64,000 bases of DNA from an uncultured Chloracidobacterium sp. (GTDB lineage Bacteria > Acidobacteriota > Blastocatellia > Pyrinomonadales > Pyrinomonadaceae). The stretch's first letter is position 1. Each line of letters begins with the position of its first letter. Below the pieces are notes generated by a model, which saw only the letters and a list, made by a program, of their open reading frames with translations, did no database searches and had not been told where the DNA came from. Shown here in pieces: positions 18,236 to 25,890 of the stretch. Position numbers and translations under genes: made by a program. Where the stretch lies: positions 558,001 through 622,000 of the forward strand of contig CAKZGE010000003.1 of assembly GCA_936914845.1 (NCBI GenBank). Direction: 5' to 3'.

Positions 18236-18451
18236 CGAACCAAGATAGGGATCAGGTGAAGTCCATCTTCCGGTTTGGTTTTCGTGCTTGCGGAACCATG
18301 TATGGTCTAATCCGGTGGCGTCGTCGCGTTCGGTCAGGCCGTATTTCTCACGCAGTGTGTCAGATGCTCCAAAGCCCTGTCTCGATGTCCGCAGGCCCGT
18401 TCCGGCTCCGATCTCTTCGCCGAATGCCGTGAAATCCTGCTGATCCTTTGC
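18236..18451 (-). pseudogene. 5'-truncated RHS core directly after lon
   Basis: In frame with the gene at 17462-18235 but with no ATG or GTG. It reads QQDFTAFGEEIGAGTGLRTS, GASDTLREKYGLTERDDATG, HTWFRKHENQTGRWTSPDPY, a textbook RHS core. It begins at the first codon after the lon stop. The missing upstream core (about up to NVRSRQ) is exactly what the second fragment at 16735-16968 carries. Large deletions or rearrangement of a longer RHS gene are implied. Confidence 0.65.
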
Positions 18452-20914
18452 TTAGCTTTCTTTTGCCAGAAGTGCATCACCGGCGTCGTGTGTGTGTTCG
18501 GACGACTGGGACAATTGGTAATCCGAAGGGCCGTCCGAATGCGGCGGCCGCTCTAGTGCATAATGCAGCACTTCGCTGATGCGCGAGACCGGAATGACCT
18601 CCAATTCCTGCTTCAGATCGGCGGGAATGTCGTCCAAGTCGGCTTCATTCTGTTTCGGCAGAATGATGCGGCGAATGCCGGCCCGATGAGCAGCCAAAAC
18701 CTTTTCTTTTACACCGCCGACCGGAAAAACAAGCCCGGAAAGTGTGATCTCGCCGGTCATTGCCGTGTCGGAACGCACCTTGCGCCCGGTATAGAGCGAA
18801 GCGAGAGCCGATGCCATGGTAACGCCGGCGCTTGGGCCGTCCTTAGGGATCGCACCGGCCGGAACGTGCAGGTGGACACCGTTCTGTTTTATGGATTCGG
18901 GGTCGATGCCGAATTCGACGGCGTGAGACCAGAGATAGCTGCGGGCGGCTTGAGCAGATTCTTTCATCACATCACCAAGCTGTCCGGTAAGTGTCAGCCC
19001 GCTGCCGCCCGGCAAAGCGGTAGCTTCGATAAAGAGTACCTCGCCGCCCATTTCCGTCCACGCCATACCGGTGGCAACGCCCGGGGGAAGATCGGTACGT
19101 GCCTCTTCGGGAAAAAATTTGGGCGGCCCAAGATATTCGCGGACGTCGTCGGCATCAATAACAACCTTTTCGGTGTGCCCTTCAGCAACTCGAAGAGCGA
19201 CCTTGCGGGCAAGATTGCCGATCGTACGTTCGAGCTGGCGAACGCCCGCTTCGCGCGTATAGCGGGTAGCGAGCAGGGTGATCGCGGCGTCGGTCAATTC
19301 CATCTGGTCGGGCGACAATCCGTTCTCTTTCAGCTGGCGTGCAACTTGATAGCGCTTGGCGATGTTCAATTTTTCGCGGTCGCTGTAACCGGAAAGCTGA
19401 ATGATCTCCATGCGGTCGCGAAGAGGAACCGGAATCGGGCCAAGCTGATTCGCGGTGGCGATAAAAAATACCTTTGAAAGATCGAATGGCAGATCGAGAT
19501 AATTGTCGCGGAACGTGTTGTTTTGCTGCGGATCAAGAATCTCAAGCAAAGCCGAGGACGGGTCGCCGCGGTAATCGTTGCCGAGCTTATCGATCTCGTC
19601 AAGCATCAGCACCGGATTATTGACGCCGACACGCCGCAGAGCTTGAATGATGCGGCCGGGCATTGCTCCGATATAGGTCCGGCGGTGGCCGCGCAGTTCG
19701 GCTTCGTCGCGCATGCCGCCGAGGCTCATACGTTCGAATTCGCGACCGAGAGAGCGTGCGATCGAGCGGCCGAGCGAGGTTTTACCGACGCCCGGAGGGC
19801 CGACGAAAAGGAGTATCGGGCTTTTTGAATCCGGGCGAAGCTTGATAACGGCAAGCGATTCCAGAATGCGTTCTTTTATCTCTTCAAGGCCGTAGTGGTC
19901 TTCATCGAGGATCTTGCGAGCCTCTTCCAAGTCGAGCTTTTCTTCGCTCGAACGCCGCCACGGCAATTCGAGCACGTATTCGAGATAGGTGCGGATGACG
20001 TGATAATCCGGAGCGGCCTGAGGCAATTGCTCCATACGGCGAAGTTCGCGTTCGGCCTCTTTACGGACATCGTCCGGCAGATCGGCCGTTTCCAGCCTTT
20101 CGCGAAGCTGGGCGGCCTCGGCCTTTTCGCCGCCGCCGCCGTCTTCGCCAAGCTCTTTCTGAATCGCTTTCATTTGCTGCCGCAAAACGTAATCGCGCTG
20201 TGATTTATCCATTTCGGTCTGAGCTTCGCTGGCGATCTTGGAACGGATCTGCATGATCTCCAATTCGCGGGCAAGCGAAGCATGGACCAGATTGAGCAGG
20301 GTTTCAATGTCGCCGCACTCCAGCATTTTCTGTTCGGTCTCAACGCCGAGATCCATTACCGAAGCGAGAAAATAAGAAAGCTGAACGGGGTCGTTTTGGG
20401 TGGTAACGGCCATGCGGATCTCGGGCGGAATGTTCGGCAACAGGGCAAGGGCTTGCTGGATCATGCCGTGAATATTACGCTTGAGCGCTTCTATTTCTTC
20501 GGAAGCGGTGGCCGGGATCGGCGGCAGCACCTCGATGCGCGCCTTAAGATATGGCTGTTCGCCAAGCCATTCGACGACCTTGAAGCGGTCCATGCCTTGT
20601 ACGATAAGCTGCATTACGCCTTCGTTACGCATCATGCGCTTGATATTGACGATAGTGCCAATGGTGAAAAGGTCATTCGGCGTTGCTTCATCGCCGGTCA
20701 CATTCTCTGACCTAGTGGTGATGCATGCCATCAATTTTTCTTCGGTGGCAAGGGCGGCTTCGACGGCACGGACAGAGCGGTCGCGGCCGACGGCCAAGGG
20801 AACGACCGTTTCCGGAAAAAGCGTTGTATTCTGTAGCGGCAGCACCGGCAGTTCGAAAGGCTGCGGTAAAGGCGGCGCTTCGATGGGAGTTTTTTCAGTA
20901 TTTTCTTCTACCAT
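18452..20914 (-). CDS. lon: ATP-dependent protease La (Lon)
   Basis: 820 residues, all Lon parts present. The N-terminal LON substrate domain begins FELPVLPLQNTTLFPETVVPL. The AAA+ module has Walker A (GPPGVGKTS, near 370) and Walker B (VLMLDEIDKL). The C-terminal protease domain has the catalytic Ser in KDGPSAGVTMASA (near 695) and Lys in GGVKEKVLAA (near 734). It degrades misfolded and regulatory proteins in the cytoplasm. It follows hsp20 by 39 bases and a CBS gene, a stress-type operon. Its stop codon immediately borders RHS debris. Confidence 0.97.
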   Translation of the reverse strand: MVEENTEKTPIEAPPLPQPFELPVLPLQNTTLFPETVVPLAVGRDRSVRAVEAALATEEKLMACITTRSENVTGDEATPNDLFTIGTIVNIKRMMRNEGVMQLIVQGMDRFKVVEWLGEQPYLKARIEVLPPIPATASEEIEALKRNIHGMIQQALALLPNIPPEIRMAVTTQNDPVQLSYFLASVMDLGVETEQKMLECGDIETLLNLVHASLARELEIMQIRSKIASEAQTEMDKSQRDYVLRQQMKAIQKELGEDGGGGEKAEAAQLRERLETADLPDDVRKEAERELRRMEQLPQAAPDYHVIRTYLEYVLELPWRRSSEEKLDLEEARKILDEDHYGLEEIKERILESLAVIKLRPDSKSPILLFVGPPGVGKTSLGRSIARSLGREFERMSLGGMRDEAELRGHRRTYIGAMPGRIIQALRRVGVNNPVLMLDEIDKLGNDYRGDPSSALLEILDPQQNNTFRDNYLDLPFDLSKVFFIATANQLGPIPVPLRDRMEIIQLSGYSDREKLNIAKRYQVARQLKENGLSPDQMELTDAAITLLATRYTREAGVRQLERTIGNLARKVALRVAEGHTEKVVIDADDVREYLGPPKFFPEEARTDLPPGVATGMAWTEMGGEVLFIEATALPGGSGLTLTGQLGDVMKESAQAARSYLWSHAVEFGIDPESIKQNGVHLHVPAGAIPKDGPSAGVTMASALASLYTGRKVRSDTAMTGEITLSGLVFPVGGVKEKVLAAHRAGIRRIILPKQNEADLDDIPADLKQELEVIPVSRISEVLHYALERPPHSDGPSDYQLSQSSEHTHDAGDALLAKES

Positions 20915-20953
20915 ATTTTTTGACCGGTATCTTAACCGGTAAGATCTCTTCTA

Positions 20954-21319
20954 TTAACCCTGAGCTTTACGGAGACGGATGATAAGCAGGCCGTTCTCGA
21001 ACATATGATCGAGCTGAACGCCATCAATGGCGGCCGGAAATTCAAGCGTCTTTTCAAAGCTGCTGTAGGTTATTTCCATTTGTTGATAGGTCATGCCCAG
21101 AGCGCAGGATCTGTCTCTTCGACAGCCGGCGATGTATAAAACGTTGCCCTGAACATCGATCTGGATGTCTTCGATATCGACGCCGGCCAATTCGACCTTG
21201 ACGACCCAGCCTTCGGTGGTTTGATAGACATCAGCGGCCGGATACCACGGACGGGCAAGCGGCTGCGGCTTTTTTGATGAACCGACGAACTGAAAATATC
21301 GATTGGTGATCTTCGCCAT
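20954..21319 (-). CDS. Small heat shock protein, Hsp20/alpha-crystallin family
   Basis: 121 residues: a short N-terminus ending PWYPAADVYQTTEGWVVKVELAGVDIEDI, then the alpha-crystallin domain with LYIAGCRRDRSC and a C-terminal ENGLLIIRL. It is an ATP-independent holdase that keeps unfolding proteins soluble. It lies 39 bases before lon and 45 after the CBS gene, so chaperone and protease are probably made together. Confidence 0.92.
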   Translation of the reverse strand: MAKITNRYFQFVGSSKKPQPLARPWYPAADVYQTTEGWVVKVELAGVDIEDIQIDVQGNVLYIAGCRRDRSCALGMTYQQMEITYSSFEKTLEFPAAIDGVQLDHMFENGLLIIRLRKAQG

Positions 21320-21364
21320 GGTTGGTCTTTATTTGCACGAAGGCCCTGCGGCCGCGGCTCTCTT

Positions 21365-21832
21365 TTACTTTTTCCCCCAAAATCCGGAGCCGCTTGATAT
21401 CTCTTCTAAAGCTTCGGCGATCTCGCGTTCGTCTTCGGTCTCCAGAGCAATATCTGCCATGGCGATGATGCCGGCTAAAAGTCCATTTTCATCGACGACC
21501 GGAAGCCGTCGAACGCGGTGGTCGCCCATTGCCCGGATGGTTTCAAAGACGAAGCCGTCGGGGCGGACAAAGAATATCTCTGTCGTCATTGCCTCAGCGA
21601 CCGGTGTTTCGGGCCCTTTGCCGGCGGCCAACGCGCGAATAACGATGTCGCGGTCTGTGACAATGCCGACCAATTTACCACCCTCGACGACCGGCAGCGA
21701 ACCGACATCGCCGGAACGCATAAGCTCCGCGACCTGGCGAAGCGGCATTTGCGAAGCCGCGGTCGTTACATTGGCCGTCATGATGTCGCGATTGCGTTTG
21801 CGCCCGCCGGCGGAAATGTTCTGCTCGCTCAT
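21365..21832 (-). CDS. CBS-domain pair protein
   Basis: 155 residues made mainly of two CBS motifs (DIMTANVTTAASQMPLRQVAELM...GIVTDRDIVIRAL and VAEAMTTEIFFV...VRRLPVVDENGLLAGIIAMADIAL). Such stand-alone pairs sense adenosine nucleotides and regulate partner proteins. GGAGAG precedes the ATG. It is the first gene of the stress operon with hsp20 and lon. The partner is unknown. Confidence 0.9.
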   Translation of the reverse strand: MSEQNISAGGRKRNRDIMTANVTTAASQMPLRQVAELMRSGDVGSLPVVEGGKLVGIVTDRDIVIRALAAGKGPETPVAEAMTTEIFFVRPDGFVFETIRAMGDHRVRRLPVVDENGLLAGIIAMADIALETEDEREIAEALEEISSGSGFWGKK

Positions 21833-21867
21833 CTGATCTCTCCTTTTTTGCTATTTTATTATTTTTG

Positions 21868-21898
21868 AATAAGTGCGGGTAATAAAGCAAGCACTATT
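21868..21898. promoter_or_regulatory. Inverted repeat upstream of the CBS-hsp20-lon operon
   Basis: AATAAGTGC (21868-21876) and GCACTATT (21891-21898) are inverted copies with one base indel, 14 bases apart, 36 bases before the CBS start codon. It is neither a CIRCE (TTAGCACTC-N9) nor a HAIR site. It could be an operator for the stress operon. Confidence 0.35.
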
Positions 21899-21955
21899 GG
21901 CCGGGCGGGGTTGCGGTTTGGCGGTAGATAGGGCAAAACTAGATATCAAAAAGCA

Positions 21956-22303
21956 ATGGGTAAATGTCGCGAGAACAAGAAAAAGCCGATCCGCCGCGGA
22001 GAGACGGTGACGGTAGGTAAGGCCGAATCAGTGCCGGAAGGCCGCGGTGCAACCGTGAAATTGAAGGACGGGACCGAACTGGCGTTATTTAACGTTAAAG
22101 GGCGGTTTTATGCGATCGAAAATTTCTGTCCGCATAAATCATATCCGCTGGCCGATTCGCGGTTGTTGGGGCACGTGGTGGAATGCAATCTGCACGATTG
22201 GCGGTTCGATATTCGGACGGGTGAATGTTTTACGAAAAAAGATTGTTCGATAGAAAAATATGCGGTAAGGATAGAGGACGGCTGGATCAAGATCGAGGTG
22301 TAA
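21956..22303 (+). CDS. Rieske [2Fe-2S] ferredoxin-like protein (NirD/BphF type)
   Basis: 115 residues with the Rieske cluster ligands CPH ... CNLH (CPHKSYPLADSRLLG and VECNLHDWRFD), 18 residues apart. There is no membrane anchor, so this is a soluble ferredoxin-like electron carrier or the small subunit of an oxygenase or nitrite reductase. No partner enzyme is adjacent. Divergent from the stress operon; its 3' end overlaps the convergent ASCH gene by 17 bases. Start is uncertain because no ribosome site is seen. Confidence 0.88.
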   Translation: MGKCRENKKKPIRRGETVTVGKAESVPEGRGATVKLKDGTELALFNVKGRFYAIENFCPHKSYPLADSRLLGHVVECNLHDWRFDIRTGECFTKKDCSIEKYAVRIEDGWIKIEV

Positions 22304-22868
22304 TATATTTGAGGATCCGTTCGCCGCGGGGCGAAAGTTTGTATCCGATCGCAAGGCTTTCGGTCAAACCGAGAGCTTTTAGCTTTCTGACCAGTAATTT
22401 AAAGCGCTCTTTTTCCATACCGGCAAGTATGGCCAATTGGCCGGCGGCGCTAGCCGGATAATGTGCTATCAATTCTAGGAAGTCTGTTGTCCACTTGCCT
22501 TTGGCATTTTTGTCGAGCCGGGCCAATTTTTCGGCTAACATGAGAAGTTCCTGATCTGAAAGGTCCGACCGCAGCCGGAGAGCGATACGAGGATCGTCTC
22601 CGCAAAAATTCAGCCGAATGCGATAAATTGAACCGTCCGTTCCCTCGAGCGAAGCAAGGCATTGGACAAGGGACGCGAAACCGGCGGCGAGAGCTTCGTC
22701 TTCGGATATTTCGGAAGCATCGACCACCCGGACTTCCCGGATGCCAACAAGGCCGACGGGCGTCATTTGAGAACCGCCCGCCTTGGCGGCAGGCTTTTTC
22801 CAACGGCGGAAGGCAAGTGTGATATCGCCATTTTTAATGCCGCTTAAGATCTCCGAGCGAAAAAGCAT
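22287..22868 (-). CDS. ASCH-domain-like protein with C-terminal helical/winged-helix region
   Basis: 193 residues. The N-terminal 70 look like an ASCH (RNA-binding, PUA-like) fold: MLFRSEILSGIKNGDITLAFRRW, then GLVGIREVRVVDASEISEDEALAAGF. The C-terminal 90 are helical and end KALGLTESLAIGYKLSPRGERILKYI, like a winged helix. Function unknown; RNA- or nucleotide-binding regulation is plausible. It starts three bases after the SRPBCC gene, so it is the last gene of an operon. Confidence 0.65.
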   Translation of the reverse strand: MLFRSEILSGIKNGDITLAFRRWKKPAAKAGGSQMTPVGLVGIREVRVVDASEISEDEALAAGFASLVQCLASLEGTDGSIYRIRLNFCGDDPRIALRLRSDLSDQELLMLAEKLARLDKNAKGKWTTDFLELIAHYPASAAGQLAILAGMEKERFKLLVRKLKALGLTESLAIGYKLSPRGERILKYITPRS

Positions 22869-22871
22869 TTC

Positions 22872-23390
22872 TTAAGAATTGATAACGCCGCCGACCCTTT
22901 CATCTTTGTTGCGAAGGTCAATGCCGCCTTCGATAAAAGATTTTAGATTGGTGAGATAAAAGGTCCAGCCTTCGGCGCATTCCAGATATAAACGGAGCGA
23001 TTCATCGGGCGGAATGTTTCGCTGTTGGATGCGGACCAGTTTCACACCATGGGCCGGGATAATGGCAACATCGACAATGGAGCCTTCGGCAAAGGTAAAG
23101 CGAAAATTGTCGTAGGTGTTGGCTTCGATAACGCGGCCGCGAAGGGGCGAACCACCGGCAAAACCATGCCATTTCCAGCAAAAAGTGTCGCCGGGGCGGA
23201 CACGTTCGGCCGCTTTTCTCGGCAAACCGTCGCCGCCGGTAAAATCCGCCGCTGAAAGGAACCATTTTTCCATCTCAGCCGGCACCGTCCAGGCGTTATA
23301 AAGCGCCCAGGTGGTGGCATTGATGCTGATCTGTTTGGTAAAAATGCTCCAATCGGGTTTCATCGTCACGCTTTGACGGGCAGCGGTCAT
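22872..23390 (-). CDS. SRPBCC/AHSA1-like protein
   Basis: About 172 residues with the START/Bet v1-like pattern of the AHSA1 group: ISINATTWALYNAWTVPAEMEKWFL near the start, a central WKWHGF-type segment and a C-terminal GWTFYLTNLKSFIEGG. These bind hydrophobic ligands; none is known here. An ATG at 23360 (MKPDWSIF) is an alternative start. It lies 20 bases after the HerA-like gene. Confidence 0.82.
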   Translation of the reverse strand: MTAARQSVTMKPDWSIFTKQISINATTWALYNAWTVPAEMEKWFLSAADFTGGDGLPRKAAERVRPGDTFCWKWHGFAGGSPLRGRVIEANTYDNFRFTFAEGSIVDVAIIPAHGVKLVRIQQRNIPPDESLRLYLECAEGWTFYLTNLKSFIEGGIDLRNKDERVGGVINS

Positions 23391-23410
23391 ATCGAAATGG
23401 GCGGGTCGGA

Positions 23411-24931
23411 TCAGAACCAGCCGCCTTTCTTTTTACCGGAGCCGCCAAAAATACTGCCGAGAACGCCGCGGACGATCTGGTTGCCGATCTGGCGGCCGAT
23501 CGACGAACTAGCGGAGCGGGCGACCGATTTCGTGACCGATTCGATCAAAGTGTCCGGTGCGCGGGCGGCGGCGCGTTCGGCCTTTTCGGCATCCTTCTGG
23601 GCCTTTGCATCGACTTTCAACTGTTCTTCGGCGGCGGATTGGGCGGCCCTTTCTTCGGTTTTGGCGGCGAGCATTTCAAAAGCCGATTCGCGGTCAACAG
23701 CCGCATCGTAAATGCCGGCGACCAACGAATTGGCTATCAGCTGCTGGCGCTGTTCGGGTGTGATCGGGCCGATCTGTCCGACCGGAGGCACGACAAATGC
23801 GCGATCGACCATGGTCGGAATACCCTTTTCGTCGAGGCATGAAATAAGCACTTCGCCGACACCCAATTCGGTGATGGTCTTTTCCGTATCAACAGCCGGA
23901 TTTTCGCGAAAAGAGGTAGCGGCAGCTTTAACGCCTTTCTGCTCCTGCGGCGTATATGCGCGCAGAGCGTGTTGAACTCGATTTCCCAGCTGGGCCAGCA
24001 CCTTTGCCGGAATATCGGCGGGGTTTTGCGTAACGAAATAAACCCCGACGCCTTTTGAGCGGATGAGCCGCACGACCTGTTCGACCTTGTCGATAAGAGC
24101 CGTCGGAGCGTCGGCGAACAGCAGATGGGCTTCGTCAAAAAAGAAAACGAGCTTTGGCTTATCGAGATCGCCGGCTTCGGGCAAATTCTCGAAAAGTTCG
24201 CTTAGAAGCCAGAGCAGGAAAGTGGAATAAAGCTTGGGAGCATTGATCAACTGGTCGGCCGCAAGCAGGTTCAATACACCTTTTCCGCCCAGCGTCTGCA
24301 TAAAATCTTCGAGCCGGACGGCGGGTTCGCCAAAAAAGGTCTCGCCGCCCTGTTGTTCGATCTGCAGCAGCCCGCGTTGAATAGCGCCGACCGAGGCAGA
24401 AGATATATTGCCGTATTGGGTGGTCAATTCTTTAGAATTTTCGCCGACCCAACGCATCAGCGCTTGGAGGTCTTTCAGGTCGAGCAGAAGCATGCCGTTG
24501 TCGTCCGCATATTTGAACGCGATCGTCAGAACGCCTTCTTGGGTATCGTTAAGATCCAGCAGTCGGGCAAGCAGCAGCGGCCCCATTTCAGATATCGTGG
24601 CTCGCAGGGGCGACCCCTGTTGGCCGAAAACGTCCCACAGCGTAGCCGGAAACCCTTCGAAAACGGGTGAAATGCCTAGCTGAGCAAAGCGGGCGTTGAT
24701 CTTTTCATTGCCGCCGCCCGGTTGGGTGATACCGGTCAGGTCGCCTTTGATATCGGCCATAAAAACAGGTACACCGCGTTCGCTGAAGCCTTCTGCCAGC
24801 TTTTGTAAGGTAACGGTCTTACCTGTTCCGGTGGCACCGGTTATCACTCCGTGCCGATTTGCCATTTGCGGAAGCAGGAAAAATCCTGCGTCCTCTGCGT
24901 TCTTTTTTGCTACTAAGATCGGTTCTGCCAT
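23411..24931 (-). CDS. HerA-like ATPase (DUF853/YjgR family)
   Basis: 506 residues with an FtsK/HerA-type P-loop (GVITGATGTGKTVTLQKLAEGF, near residue 35), the following ADIKGDL, Walker B (LVFFFDEAHLLF) and an arginine-finger region (NRVQHALRAYTPQEQKGVK). Ala/Glu-rich coiled coil and basic GGSGKKKGGWF at the end. DUF853 proteins are putative DNA-translocating ATPases of unclear role. It is in the middle of a five-gene same-strand run; no NurA nuclease is adjacent, unlike archaeal HerA. Confidence 0.9.
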   Translation of the reverse strand: MAEPILVAKKNAEDAGFFLLPQMANRHGVITGATGTGKTVTLQKLAEGFSERGVPVFMADIKGDLTGITQPGGGNEKINARFAQLGISPVFEGFPATLWDVFGQQGSPLRATISEMGPLLLARLLDLNDTQEGVLTIAFKYADDNGMLLLDLKDLQALMRWVGENSKELTTQYGNISSASVGAIQRGLLQIEQQGGETFFGEPAVRLEDFMQTLGGKGVLNLLAADQLINAPKLYSTFLLWLLSELFENLPEAGDLDKPKLVFFFDEAHLLFADAPTALIDKVEQVVRLIRSKGVGVYFVTQNPADIPAKVLAQLGNRVQHALRAYTPQEQKGVKAAATSFRENPAVDTEKTITELGVGEVLISCLDEKGIPTMVDRAFVVPPVGQIGPITPEQRQQLIANSLVAGIYDAAVDRESAFEMLAAKTEERAAQSAAEEQLKVDAKAQKDAEKAERAAARAPDTLIESVTKSVARSASSSIGRQIGNQIVRGVLGSIFGGSGKKKGGWF

Positions 24932-24961
24932 AAAAATTCTCTGCTTTTTAAGATCGTTTGA

Positions 24962-25369
24962 TTATATACGAAATTCCTTGCGGATAACCAATTTCAAACC
25001 CGACCATTTTTCGTCCACGGCACATACCTTCACATCTACGAATCCGAGCGGGAGAGCGGCGTGGCGAATGACATCCTCGGTCACCTCGGTCGGCAGCCGA
25101 GATGCTTTTTTATACCACGAAACCCAAAGAGCGGCCGCCGGCCGCATCGAGCGCCGCAGTTCGGCAAGCGAACTAAGCAGTTCATCACAACTGTTCGTAA
25201 AAAGATGGACGACATCAGCGGCCGAAGCCGATGCAACGAATTCGACATCTGCGGGCAGCGGTGCCAACAAAGCGGCATAATCCTCAGCCGGATAAAAATG
25301 CATTACCCTGCAGCCTGGTTTGATACCTAGTTTTTTTGCGAGCGGGGTGCCGGAATAACCTGCAGTCAT
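24962..25369 (-). CDS. DUF3052-family protein
   Basis: 135 residues opening TAGYSGTPLAKKLGIKPG, typical of DUF3052, with a compact Rossmann-like alternation (VEFVASASAADVVHLF, AALWVSWYKK). No catalytic residues are evident. It is 12 bases after yjbQ and 30 before the HerA-like gene, pointing to one operon. Function unknown. Confidence 0.8.
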   Translation of the reverse strand: MTAGYSGTPLAKKLGIKPGCRVMHFYPAEDYAALLAPLPADVEFVASASAADVVHLFTNSCDELLSSLAELRRSMRPAAALWVSWYKKASRLPTEVTEDVIRHAALPLGFVDVKVCAVDEKWSGLKLVIRKEFRI

Positions 25370-25381
25370 ATTTTGATGATC

Positions 25382-25774
25382 CTATCTGATAACGACGATC
25401 ACGGACCTTTCACGCGGCCCGTCAAATTCGCACAAATAGATGCCCTGCCATCGCCCAAGCAGCAATTTGCCGCCGGAGAAAGGCACCGTTACATTCGACC
25501 CCATCAGCGAAGATTTGATATGAGCATCGGAATTTTCTTCGTAGTGGCGAAATGCTTCATAGTGTTGCGGAATGCGGTCGCGCAGGAACCGGAGAAGGTC
25601 TGTTTTAACGTCCGGGTCGGCATTTTCATTTATGGTCAGGCCACAGGTGGTGTGTTGGGTAAAAAGCACGCAGACGCCTTCGGAAGATCCGCTGCGGGCT
25701 ACTATATCGGCGGCTTTGCCGGTAATTTCGACAAGCTCTTCGCGGTCTTTTGTTCGAACGGTAATTGTTTGCAT
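25382..25774 (-). CDS. yjbQ: YjbQ/UPF0047 family (secondary thiamine-phosphate synthase)
   Basis: 130 residues of the UPF0047 fold: GVCVLFTQHTTCGLTINENADPDV, RHYEENSDAHIKSSLMGSNV and GRWQGIYLCEFDGPR are its conserved blocks, with the His/Asn/Asp residues of the active site. Some members have weak thiamine-phosphate synthase activity; the main role is unclear. First gene of a five-gene run on the minus strand. Confidence 0.9.
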   Translation of the reverse strand: MQTITVRTKDREELVEITGKAADIVARSGSSEGVCVLFTQHTTCGLTINENADPDVKTDLLRFLRDRIPQHYEAFRHYEENSDAHIKSSLMGSNVTVPFSGGKLLLGRWQGIYLCEFDGPRERSVIVVIR

Positions 25775-25890
25775 TCAGACGTAAAAATATAACAAAACGG
25801 GGCCGCGACAAACAACAGCTTTCTTCACCCTTGGGCAAACAACCTGTTAAACTTAACCAATAATTTAGGAATAAAGGGGGCATTTTAGAA

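Noticed and set aside
18563..19477. 304-codon open frame opposite lon
   Set aside because: It is the antisense shadow of a conserved gene; the translation has no domain and the codon pattern follows lon.
21868..21898. CIRCE element upstream of the stress operon
   Set aside because: Half-sites are AAGTGC-like with a 14-base spacer, not TTAGCACTC-N9-GAGTGCTAA.
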